Assembly (NCBI RefSeq): GCF_027484545.1 | Contig: NZ_JAIXST010000129.1 | Span: forward strand, 1-64,000 | Length of the DNA stretch: 64,000 bases | From: Runella sp. | Lineage (GTDB): Bacteria; Bacteroidota; Bacteroidia; Cytophagales; Spirosomataceae | Reading direction: 5' to 3' | In this document: positions 48,675 through 57,475 of the stretch, one piece after another | Numbering within the stretch: position 1 is the first letter of the stretch | How the letters are laid out: the number at the start of each line of letters is the position of its first letter | Position numbers and translations under genes: made by a program | Notes under the pieces: model-generated | The model's database searches: none | What the model was told of the DNA's origin: nothing | What the model saw: the letters and a program-made list of their open reading frames with translations, nothing else

Positions 48675-49115
48675 ATGCCTTCTGCATCTACATCTGATAA
48701 TATCCTTATGCGGGTATTAAAGTCCGTTTTTTTTAAAAGTGCTACGGGGAAAGCCAGTCGTTATGCCCGCAATACGGGTAGTCTTATGCAGCTTTTACGT
48801 GATGTCCTTAATAAGACCAATGCCCTGAAAGGAGCAGGGTACGACGCATTTCGTGAAAAAATTGCTTTATTGGCACGCCTGTTAAAGGCGTACGTAAAAG
48901 GAGAGTATCGAACCGTGCCTTGGAAAACGCTTACGCGAATTATTGCAGTTTTAGTATATTTTCTTTCGCCTATAGATGTGATCCCCGATTTGTTGCCTGT
49001 GATTGGATTTACAGACGATATCGCTTTGGTCGTTTGGCTTTTCAATGCCATTGCTGATGACTTAAATGCGTTTCGTCAATGGGATACGGAGCGAAATACT
49101 GTCTCCATTGACTGA
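48675..49115 (+). CDS. YkvA family (DUF1232) protein
   Basis: VPWKTLTRIIAVLVYFLSPIDVIPDLLPVIGFTDDIALVVWLF. Confidence 0.88.
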   Translation: MPSASTSDNILMRVLKSVFFKSATGKASRYARNTGSLMQLLRDVLNKTNALKGAGYDAFREKIALLARLLKAYVKGEYRTVPWKTLTRIIAVLVYFLSPIDVIPDLLPVIGFTDDIALVVWLFNAIADDLNAFRQWDTERNTVSID

Positions 49116-49293
49116 TATTCTGCGAAATAGTTGTTATTTTTGCAGAGTAAAACCTTAAAAAAGGGTTAAAATTAAAAAAGATAAGGTAGACGTTGGCCTT
49201 ATTTCGTTTTATTGATGTACTAATTAGTTGTTGGTAGATAGATACCTATTTTCAAACAACGGATAAATAAATAATCACTAACTGAATTTTCCA

Positions 49294-49494
49294 ATGAATA
49301 TGCTTTCGATTTTTTTGATTTTAGGTTTAGGAGGACAGGAAGTCATTCTAATTGGCCTGATTGTATTGCTCCTTTTTGGCGCGAAAAAAATCCCTGAACT
49401 TATGAAAGGCTTAGGGAAAGGTATTCGCGAGTTTAAAGATGCTTCTAAAGAGGTGAAGGACAGTATCGAAAAAGGATTGGACGAGACTCGTTAA
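49294..49494 (+). CDS. tatA: Twin-arginine translocase TatA/TatE subunit
   Basis: [41 protein letters not shown]. Confidence 0.94.
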   Translation: MNMLSIFLILGLGGQEVILIGLIVLLLFGAKKIPELMKGLGKGIREFKDASKEVKDSIEKGLDETR

Positions 49495-49580
49495 TTCTTT
49501 TAAAATGGATTCTAATTGACTATCCCGGATAGATGATAGTGCAGTAGGATTGTAATCTTTCTTAATTTCAATCAGAATCA

Positions 49581-49616
49581 GCAGTAGCCGAAAGACTACT
49601 GCGGATTTTTTATTTT
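49581..49616 (+). terminator. Intrinsic terminator after tatA
   Basis: GCAGTAG-CCGAAAGA-CTACTGC then GGATTTTTTATTTT. Confidence 0.7.
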
Positions 49617-49666
49617 GTACCATTCCTGTTTTAACGTCAACCTGCATTGGTTGAAACCCTTTTATT

Positions 49667-51133
49667 GTGAACTATAATTATTCCTCTCTTAGTGAAGTAC
49701 AGGCAGACCTTCGAGTCGGTGCGGTTACGTGTCGTCAGCTGGTGGCGTATTATCTGGAGAATATTGGAGAGAAAAATGCGGTACTAAATGCTTTTTTGGC
49801 AGTTTATGATGAGGAAGCACTTCAAAGAGCAGATGAAATAGACCAAAAGATAGCGGCAGGAACGGCAGGACGGCTGGCTGGCATGGTCATAGGAATAAAA
49901 GACGTATTGTGTTATAAAGATCATGGTCTGCAGGCAGGGAGTAAAATTTTAGATGGCTTTGTATCTCAGTTCACGGCCACGGCAGTGCAACGGGTATTGG
50001 ATGAGGATGCAATTATCATTGGACGCCAAAATTGCGATGAGTTTGCAATGGGGTCTTCCAACGAGAATTCGGCTTTTGGTGCAGTACGCAATGCCGCCGA
50101 TATTTCGCGGGTGCCGGGTGGTTCCTCAGGTGGCTCGGCAGTGGCAGTACAGGCAGATATGTGTTTGGCATCGCTCGGCTCTGATACAGGAGGTTCAGTA
50201 CGTCAGCCGGCAGCCTTTTGTGGCTTGGTCGGTTTAAAACCAACTTACGGACGTATTTCCCGTTGGGGATTGATTGCCTATGGTTCTTCGTTTGACTGTA
50301 TCGGCCCCATTACAAAAAGCGTGGAAGATGCTGCTTTGTTGCTTGAAATTATGGCAGGTCCTGATGAATTTGACAGTACAGTTTCACAACAATCAGTTCC
50401 CTCTTATTCACTTCTTATAGCTTCTTCTCAATCTTCACAAGCTAACTTATGTATCGGATACTTGCGTGAAGGGGTAGAAAGTGAAGCCCTTCAACCTGAA
50501 ATTAAGCAGGCTATGCAGTCAAAATTGGATTGGCTACGCGAGCAGGGTCACGTTGTAGAGGCAGTCGACTTTGATTTACTGCCTTATATTTTACCTACTT
50601 ACTACATTTTAACAACGGCAGAATCAAGTTCAAATCTTTCCCGATTTGATGGGGTTCGTTATGGTCATCGGAGTAGTAAAGCAAATGATTTGATGTCTTT
50701 ATACAAGAAATCACGTAGTGTAGGTTTTGGGAGTGAAGTAAAACGTCGGATTATGTTGGGTACGTTTGTGTTGAGTGCCAGCTATTATGATGCGTATTAT
50801 ACCAAAGCCCAAAAAGTACGACGTTTGATGAAAGAACAAACGGACCGACTTTTTGAAAAATATGATTTTTTAGTGATGCCCACAACGCCTACAACGGCTT
50901 TTCCGATTGGTGATAAGACCGAAGACCCGTTGCAGATGTATTTGGCAGATATATTTACAGTTCAGGCCAATGTGGTAGGAAATCCCGCGATTTCGATACC
51001 TAACGGAACAGATACCCAAGGAATGTCGATGGGATTGCAAATGATAGGTAAACCTTTTGGTGAAGCTGAACTGTTGGCATTTTCTAAATATGTAATCGAA
51101 GGAACACAGGTAGGTGTTGATTCTTCGTTTTAA
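49667..51133 (+). CDS. gatA: Asp/Glu-tRNA amidotransferase subunit A (GTG start)
   Basis: GMVIGIKDVLCYKDHG...SRVPGGSSGGSAVAVQADMCLASLGSDTGGSVRQPAAFCGLVGLKPTYG. Confidence 0.96.
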   Translation: MNYNYSSLSEVQADLRVGAVTCRQLVAYYLENIGEKNAVLNAFLAVYDEEALQRADEIDQKIAAGTAGRLAGMVIGIKDVLCYKDHGLQAGSKILDGFVSQFTATAVQRVLDEDAIIIGRQNCDEFAMGSSNENSAFGAVRNAADISRVPGGSSGGSAVAVQADMCLASLGSDTGGSVRQPAAFCGLVGLKPTYGRISRWGLIAYGSSFDCIGPITKSVEDAALLLEIMAGPDEFDSTVSQQSVPSYSLLIASSQSSQANLCIGYLREGVESEALQPEIKQAMQSKLDWLREQGHVVEAVDFDLLPYILPTYYILTTAESSSNLSRFDGVRYGHRSSKANDLMSLYKKSRSVGFGSEVKRRIMLGTFVLSASYYDAYYTKAQKVRRLMKEQTDRLFEKYDFLVMPTTPTTAFPIGDKTEDPLQMYLADIFTVQANVVGNPAISIPNGTDTQGMSMGLQMIGKPFGEAELLAFSKYVIEGTQVGVDSSF

Positions 51134-51214
51134 TTGAATAGGAATTTTTCCTTTTACTATAGCCATTGAAAACTCATTGTAAAATGTAAAACCTAACGAG
51201 AAAACAACAAAACA

Positions 51215-52675
51215 ATGATGGAATTGAAGCGAATTGTGAGCGTAGGGATGTTGTCGGGACTATTTTTGATTGGAGCAACCGAGTTCGCCCGTACGCAAGA
51301 GGTAGAAATAGACACCAGCAGTGTAGAAGAATTGGTACAAGTCGAAATCATGGCTGACTCGACCGTACCTGAGGCATTGATAAGAGAGCGCTTGGCGAAG
51401 TTGGAGAGTGAGATTCCATTACGTTATCATAAAGTTACGCATCAGTTTGTTGAATACTTCATTTATCGCAAGCCCAGTTTCGTAAAACGAATGCTGGAAC
51501 AAATGAATTTGTTCTTCCCACTTTACGAACAAATGCTCGAAAAGTACGATATGCCCAAGGAACTGAAATTCCTGTCGTTGATTGAATCAGGGCTGAACCC
51601 ACGAATTATTTCGTACGCAGGAGCGGGAGGCTTGTGGCAATTTATGCCTGCTACAGGGCGTGAATATGGAATGAAGCAGGACGATTACATCGATGAACGT
51701 TTTGATCCCGTAAAAGCTACCGATGCTGCTTGCCGTTATTTAAAAAGACTTCACAAAGCGTTTGGCGATTGGGAAATGGCATTAGCGGCCTACAACGTAG
51801 GCCCGGGGAACGTGAAAAGAGCAATGCGCCGCTCGGGTTCAAGTACGTTTTGGGGAATTTATAATTTTCTTCCTAAGCAAACCCGTCATTATGTGCCGCA
51901 ATTTGTAGCGATGACCTACATGATGCATTACCACGCGGATCATGGTATTTTTGCCGAAACCCCTGATTATCCCACTCTCTCAGATACAGTTCAGATTTCG
52001 GGCTATTTCAACCTGCATACGTTTGCCAAATTAAGTAACATCACTTTTGAGGAACTCTACAAACTTAATCCTCAACTGATTAATACAGAATTGCCTTCGT
52101 ACGTAAAAGATTATGTGCTTCGAGTACCAAGCCATGATTTTGAATATTTGAAGGAAAATCGTTTGGCTATTTGGGATTCTGCGGCTAAGTCACCCTTCCA
52201 ATCCCAATTGGCTTTAGCTTCTAACGAAGAAGACGGTACTGACAGTGCTTTGGCTATCAAAAAGGTAGGTGGGCTTGTAGCGGCAGGTGATGAAAATGAT
52301 GACCCCGAGACAATTATCACGCGTCAAACCAAGAAAATGTACCATACGGTACGCAAAGGGGAGACACTGGGAAGAATAGCGAATCGTTACGGAGTAGATA
52401 CCTACGACTTGAAGCGCTGGAATCGGATGCGGAGCAATACGGTGATACGCGGAAAGAAACTGGTGATTTATAAAGAGTCGAACAAAGCCGTTTTAGCTAA
52501 TCTTGCCCCTGCTAAAGCAAAAGGTAAAATAAAAATGCGTTATCACCAGGTTCAGTCGGGAGATACGCTTTCTACAATAGCAGAACGGTACGGCATCAAC
52601 ATCAACCGTCTCAAAAAAATAAATCGACTTAGAGGTAATACTGTACGGAAAGGACAAAAATTGATTGTTGGATAA
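51215..52675 (+). CDS. MltD-like lytic transglycosylase with LysM domains
   Basis: LSLIESGLNPRIISYAGAGGLWQFMPATGREYG...ALAAYNVGPGNV; two LysM repeats (YHTVRKGETLGRIANRYGV, YHQVQSGDTLSTIAERYGI). Confidence 0.94.
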   Translation: MMELKRIVSVGMLSGLFLIGATEFARTQEVEIDTSSVEELVQVEIMADSTVPEALIRERLAKLESEIPLRYHKVTHQFVEYFIYRKPSFVKRMLEQMNLFFPLYEQMLEKYDMPKELKFLSLIESGLNPRIISYAGAGGLWQFMPATGREYGMKQDDYIDERFDPVKATDAACRYLKRLHKAFGDWEMALAAYNVGPGNVKRAMRRSGSSTFWGIYNFLPKQTRHYVPQFVAMTYMMHYHADHGIFAETPDYPTLSDTVQISGYFNLHTFAKLSNITFEELYKLNPQLINTELPSYVKDYVLRVPSHDFEYLKENRLAIWDSAAKSPFQSQLALASNEEDGTDSALAIKKVGGLVAAGDENDDPETIITRQTKKMYHTVRKGETLGRIANRYGVDTYDLKRWNRMRSNTVIRGKKLVIYKESNKAVLANLAPAKAKGKIKMRYHQVQSGDTLSTIAERYGININRLKKINRLRGNTVRKGQKLIVG

Positions 52676-52686
52676 CAATTCAGAAC

Positions 52687-52763
52687 GTTATTGGTTATCC
52701 GTTAAACGTTATCAGACCTCATTTATGCATTTTCAAATACACCGATAACTATTAACGGATAAC
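52687..52763. repeat. Inverted pair of heptad arrays upstream of hemJ
   Basis: GTTATTG GTTATCC GTTAAAC GTTATCA (52687-52714) and CGATAAC TATTAAC GGATAAC (52743-52763). Confidence 0.8.
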
Positions 52764-52772
52764 TCATTATCA

Positions 52773-53306
52773 ATGGCTCTTTTTTACTTCAAAGCCTTCC
52801 ACATTGTGGGAGCCGTAGCTTGGTTTGCAGGCTTGTTTTACTTAGTTCGGATATTTGTATATCACGCAGAAGCTGACCAAAAACCGGAACATTTACGGCA
52901 GCCCTTTAAAGAGCAATTTGGGCTCATGGAATGGCGTGTTTACAAAATTATTTGTAATCCTGCCATGATGCTCACTTGGACATGTGGGCTTATCATGACT
53001 TTCTTGAACCCCAGCTATTGGCAGATGGGCTGGTTCCAAGCTAAATTCTCACTTCTTATTTTGCTGACGGTTTATCATATTTGGTGTAAACGTATTATTA
53101 TCAAACTGGAAAAAGGCGAAAAACCCTTTGATTCCTTTCAGTTTCGTCTTCTCAATGAGCTCCCTACGCTCTTTCTATTAAGTATTGTTCTGCTTGCTGT
53201 TTTAAGAGACATGCTCAATTTCTTATACGCTTTCGGTGGGGTATTGGTCTTTGGGGTATTGCTGTTTGTATTTGCCAAAGCGTATCGAAAGCGGCGGGAG
53301 GGGTAG
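52773..53306 (+). CDS. hemJ: HemJ-like protoporphyrinogen oxidase (UPF0093)
   Basis: FKAFHIVGAVAWFAGLFYLVRIFVYHAEA...WMEWRVYKIICNPAMMLTWTCGL-like. Confidence 0.9.
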   Translation: MALFYFKAFHIVGAVAWFAGLFYLVRIFVYHAEADQKPEHLRQPFKEQFGLMEWRVYKIICNPAMMLTWTCGLIMTFLNPSYWQMGWFQAKFSLLILLTVYHIWCKRIIIKLEKGEKPFDSFQFRLLNELPTLFLLSIVLLAVLRDMLNFLYAFGGVLVFGVLLFVFAKAYRKRREG

Positions 53307-53363
53307 ACGGCTTTGACTTTATTTGCCTAAAATTTTCTCTCGAAACCATAATTTGGTAATTAA

Positions 53364-54143
53364 ATGGCTGTAAATCTTTGGACAAAGGATGAATTGATAT
53401 TGGCTCTTAATTTGTACCTGAAATTACCTTTTGGTAAAATGGACAGCCGAAATTCTGATGTAATTCGCCTTGCCAAGTTGATTGGAAGAACGGCTAATGC
53501 TGTGGCTATCAGACTCACTAATTTTGCAGCTGTTGACCCCTATCATCAGGCAAGAGGAATAAAAGGAATGGATGGCGGCCGAAAGCAATGCCAACCGATT
53601 TGGGATGAATTTGTTGAAAATAGGGAAAGTTTACTGTTTGAAAGTGAGCGAATTTTAGCCGAAAAAGAGAATTTGACCCTTGAAGAAAAATTTGAGGGAC
53701 TGTTTAGAGATATTAAAGACCTGAAAGGAGAAACAAAGATTCGAGAAGTCAAAATGCGAATCAATCAGAATGTATTTAGGCAGATTGTTTTGTCAAATTA
53801 TTCAACAAAATGTGCGGTTTCTAACATTGATATTCCGGATTTGTTAGTAGCAAGTCATATTATTCCATGGGCGGTTAATGAAAATGAAAGGTTGAATCCT
53901 GAAAATGGAATTTGCCTTTCCAGTCTTTATGACAAAGCTTTTGACAAGGGATTGATAGGAATCACTGAACAGTTTTCGGTGGTTATTTCTAAAGACTTAA
54001 AAATGAATGCCAATAAAGATTACTACCAAAAATACTTCGCTGAATTAGAGAATAAAAAGTTACTGCTTCCCATAAGGTATCTGCCTAAGAAAGAATTCTT
54101 ACAGTTTCATTTAGATACCGTTTTTAGTAAACGGAATAATTAA
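53364..54143 (+). CDS. HNH endonuclease domain protein
   Basis: VLSNYSTKCAVSNIDIPDLLVASHIIPWAVNENERLNPENGICLSSLYDKAFDKGLIGI: HNH_2-type core (SHIIPW...N.ENGI.L...HD/YDKAFD). Confidence 0.88.
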   Translation: MAVNLWTKDELILALNLYLKLPFGKMDSRNSDVIRLAKLIGRTANAVAIRLTNFAAVDPYHQARGIKGMDGGRKQCQPIWDEFVENRESLLFESERILAEKENLTLEEKFEGLFRDIKDLKGETKIREVKMRINQNVFRQIVLSNYSTKCAVSNIDIPDLLVASHIIPWAVNENERLNPENGICLSSLYDKAFDKGLIGITEQFSVVISKDLKMNANKDYYQKYFAELENKKLLLPIRYLPKKEFLQFHLDTVFSKRNN

Positions 54144-54162
54144 AGTTTCCAAAACTTGTCTT

Positions 54163-55518
54163 CTACAGCCCAATTTGGGTTTGAAACCAATCCAAATAGT
54201 TGTCAATTTGAGTAGCTAAATAGTAAGGTAAATTCAGCAAATAATAGGGCTTGCCTTCAATGGAACTACTATTTGTAATGGTTACTTCTCCAGCATAAAA
54301 CCGTACCGCCATGGTATGAGGTGCTAAATCCATAAACTGATGCAGGGATTTTAAACGCCCGTCTGTACCTGATTTTACTTCGATGGGTATCAATTTTCCC
54401 TGATAGGGATATAGGAAATCAATTTCGGCAGTCGAGCTATTTTTTTCCTTGACCCAAAAATGCAGGCTACCTAATGCTAAGTATTGTTTGGACAAAATCT
54501 CCTGCCCAATTAAATGTTCAATCATTGTCCCCTGATATACACTGTTCAAATCGGTTGTTCCAAGTATATCTATTTGAATTCCCGCCAAATAATTCATCAG
54601 TCCCGTATCAAGCACCTGTAAGCGAGGAGATTTTTTAAGGTCCGGATTAAAAGGTAAAATGGCAGACGTTTCGGGATAAATCAATTGCACCAATAAAGCT
54701 TTTTCTAAGGTTCGTAATGCTTCGCCCATTTCTCTTGATTTGTAAGGAGAATTGCCAAACCCTTCAAACTTGATGCGTTTGCCGGCTTGCCCGAAAGCCG
54801 CACTCATGGCATGTCGGATGTGCTGAGTCTGACTTCCTGAATGCGCGTATTTCTCTACATCATCTGAGTAAGACGTAAGAAGGGCGTCATAAATAGGCGA
54901 TAGGGCTGTTAAATCTCTAAACTGACTATAATGCTGTACTACTTCGGGCATCCCGCCAATTAATGCATATTGATGAAAAAGCTGCCGCATTTTGATGTGA
55001 GCAAAACTTGGAATCGGCACATTTTCGAGTTGTTCGAGCGCGGTTTTTTCGTTTATTGCTGCTAAAAACTCGGGAAACGAAGCGGGTCTTACTACTTTGT
55101 ATTCTACTCTTCCTACCGGAAAACTTATGTGCTTATCAAAAAGTGTTTCAAGCATACTGCCTGCCGCAATGACTGCTATTTCGGGAGCGGATTCATAAAA
55201 AAATCGAAGAATTTGGAGCGCTTTAGGAACGGCCTGAATCTCATCTATAAATAGTAACGTTTGTTCTTTTTTGCTTATTAACTGATTTTTTGCGAAAAAT
55301 AAGGTTTGTAATAATAGTTCAATTGAACTGAAATTGTCAAAAGGCAGGCGGTCTTCAGGCAGTTCCAAATTCAGATAAATGTATTGGGAAAATTGTTGAG
55401 CAAATTGATTAACAACCGTAGTCTTTCCCACCTGTCTTGCTCCTCTCAAAACCAGAGGTTTACGAGCGGGCTTTTTCATCCAATCAGTTAACTCTTTCAG
55501 TAGTTTTCTTTGAAACAT
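54163..55518 (-). CDS. AAA ATPase with DUF4143 C-terminal domain
   Basis: RKPLVLRGARQVGKTTVVNQFA (P-loop), LLFIDEIQAVP; C-term KNSSTAEIDFLYPYQGKLIPIEVKSGTDGRLKSL (nuclease-like DUF4143). Confidence 0.93.
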   Translation of the reverse strand: MFQRKLLKELTDWMKKPARKPLVLRGARQVGKTTVVNQFAQQFSQYIYLNLELPEDRLPFDNFSSIELLLQTLFFAKNQLISKKEQTLLFIDEIQAVPKALQILRFFYESAPEIAVIAAGSMLETLFDKHISFPVGRVEYKVVRPASFPEFLAAINEKTALEQLENVPIPSFAHIKMRQLFHQYALIGGMPEVVQHYSQFRDLTALSPIYDALLTSYSDDVEKYAHSGSQTQHIRHAMSAAFGQAGKRIKFEGFGNSPYKSREMGEALRTLEKALLVQLIYPETSAILPFNPDLKKSPRLQVLDTGLMNYLAGIQIDILGTTDLNSVYQGTMIEHLIGQEILSKQYLALGSLHFWVKEKNSSTAEIDFLYPYQGKLIPIEVKSGTDGRLKSLHQFMDLAPHTMAVRFYAGEVTITNSSSIEGKPYYLLNLPYYLATQIDNYLDWFQTQIGL

Positions 55519-55525
55519 GACACAG

Positions 55526-55602
55526 AATTAGGGTAAAAAATACTTTTTTATGTAACAAAATTAGGGTAAATATTATGAAAATTTGTAATGAAATTAGGGT
55601 AA
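55526..55602. repeat. Three AATTAGGGTAA iterons at 33-bp spacing
   Basis: AATTAGGGTAA at 55526-55536, 55559-55569, 55592-55602, directly upstream of the DUF4143 ATPase start. Confidence 0.9.
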
Positions 55603-55699
55603 TTGATTACTTTTAGAAAATATTGCGATAAATCTGACCCTTTTTTAGCAGATGCGCGCTGTAAATAGTTACTTTGTCTAAACTCAAATTAGAAATATC

Positions 55700-56686
55700 A
55701 TGACACGTTGGGGAATTATCGGACCAGGGCGCATTGCGCATAAATTTGCTCAGGATTTGATGCAGGTAGCTGACGCTAGGCTAATGGCGGTGGCGTCACG
55801 AGATCTGGGGCGGGCGCAACTGTTTGCCCGCGAATATGGCGCTGAATATACCTACGGTAGTTACGAAGAAATCATCCAATGTCCCGAATTGGATGCGGTT
55901 TATATTGCTTCACCGCACATTGGGCATTTTGAACATACCCTTCTTTGTCTCAACGCTGGTATTCCTGTTTTGTGTGAAAAACCCTTTGCTATGAATACCG
56001 CTCAGGTAAGTGAGATGATTCACGTAGCCCGCGGAAAAAACGTGTTTTTGATGGAGGCATTGTGGACTCGTTTTTTGCCTACAACCCTTAAAACGCTTGA
56101 AATCATTGCGTCGGGGGCGATTGGGAAAGTATTGGGAGTGAAAGCGGATTTTGGTTTTAAAGCACCGTATGATGTAGATAAACGTACTTTTAATAAAGAC
56201 TTAGGCGGCGGAGCACTGTTAGATATTGGCATTTATCCGTTGTTCCTGTCTTACCTTATTTTAGGAAAACCAACCAAAATCACCGCTCAGGCCATTTTTG
56301 GAGTTACCAAAGTGGATGAATCTACCGGAATGACGCTGACGTATACGGATGAAAAGTTTGCCTTTCTGGATTGTACTTTTATGGCCAATACGCCCTGTGA
56401 GGCCTTTATATACGGCGAAAAAGGAAGCATTGCCATTGCTTCACGTTGGCACGAAAGCAAGTCTGTGACGGTCACTTACGACGATGAAACGACCGAAACA
56501 TTTCCTTTTGACCGTCCGACGTGGGGGTATCAATATGAAATAGAAGAGGTGAATGCGTGTTTGGCAGAGGGTAAATTGGAAAGTGATAGTTGGACTTTGA
56601 GAGACAGTATGAATTTGATTGCTCTGCTGGATGCAGTAAGACAGGAGATTGGGTTGATTTATAAAGATTTTGATAAAATCCTTTAA
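55700..56686 (+). CDS. Gfo/Idh/MocA family oxidoreductase
   Basis: RWGIIGPGRIAHKFAQDL...YIASPHIGHFEHTLLCLNAGIPVLCEKPFAMN. Confidence 0.94.
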   Translation: MTRWGIIGPGRIAHKFAQDLMQVADARLMAVASRDLGRAQLFAREYGAEYTYGSYEEIIQCPELDAVYIASPHIGHFEHTLLCLNAGIPVLCEKPFAMNTAQVSEMIHVARGKNVFLMEALWTRFLPTTLKTLEIIASGAIGKVLGVKADFGFKAPYDVDKRTFNKDLGGGALLDIGIYPLFLSYLILGKPTKITAQAIFGVTKVDESTGMTLTYTDEKFAFLDCTFMANTPCEAFIYGEKGSIAIASRWHESKSVTVTYDDETTETFPFDRPTWGYQYEIEEVNACLAEGKLESDSWTLRDSMNLIALLDAVRQEIGLIYKDFDKIL

Positions 56687-56692
56687 AAAATT

Positions 56693-57400
56693 ATGCAGCC
56701 TGATTTGCGCTATCTTTATGTACCCATTCCTACCTTGCTTTCGGCCTGTTTTGCTTTATTGGTAGTTTTACTCGTTGTAGGTATTTACTATGCCGTTCGT
56801 AGTGTTGCTAAAAAGAAAATGCCTTTCATCTTTTTAGGATGTCTGCTGTGGCTATGTTTACTTTATGTTTTGGCTCAAAATTCATTTTTTCTGGAATTAC
56901 AGGCCGTGCCGCCGCGATTTTTAGTTGCCGTGCTGCCTCCTTTCATTTTCATTGGAGGAGTATTCGTGTCACGTAAAGGGCGACAATTTATGGAAGGTTT
57001 ATCGCTTCGTCACCTGACTTGGGTACATACGATACGGATTGGGGTTGAACTCTTATTATTTCAATTGTTTGTAGTCGGACAGATTCCGCAAATCATGACG
57101 TTTGAAGGGCGGAATTGGGATATTTTGGCCGGGTTGACTGCTCCAATGATGGTATTTATGGTTTTTCGCCAAAAGAAATGGTCATCGAAGGCATTGTTGT
57201 GGTGGAATATTTTTGCCTTAGGTTTATTGATTAATATCGTGACGACTGCGGTATTGTCGGCTCCGTTTCCATTTCAACAATTGGCCTTTGAGCAACCCAA
57301 TGTCGGCGTTTTGAAACCGACGTTTATTTGGCTTCCAGGTTTTGTGGTACCTGTAGTGTTGTTTTCGCATTTGGCGGCAATTCGGCGGCTTTGGAGGTGA
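56693..57400 (+). CDS. Hypothetical multi-TM membrane protein
   Basis: ORF 235 aa with several TM helices; no family recognised. Confidence 0.65.
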   Translation: MQPDLRYLYVPIPTLLSACFALLVVLLVVGIYYAVRSVAKKKMPFIFLGCLLWLCLLYVLAQNSFFLELQAVPPRFLVAVLPPFIFIGGVFVSRKGRQFMEGLSLRHLTWVHTIRIGVELLLFQLFVVGQIPQIMTFEGRNWDILAGLTAPMMVFMVFRQKKWSSKALLWWNIFALGLLINIVTTAVLSAPFPFQQLAFEQPNVGVLKPTFIWLPGFVVPVVLFSHLAAIRRLWR

Positions 57401-57405
57401 TAGGT

Positions 57406-57455
57406 ACAGATTGTAAATCTGTGGTCAGATTTCATCAGGATTACAAATCCCGATG
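57406..57455. repeat. REP-like pair of small palindromes
   Basis: ACAGATT-GTA-AATCTGT (57406-57422) and CATC-A-GGATT-ACA-AATCC-C-GATG (57433-57455). Confidence 0.6.
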
Positions 57456-57475
57456 AGCATTACGAGCATTTTGAT

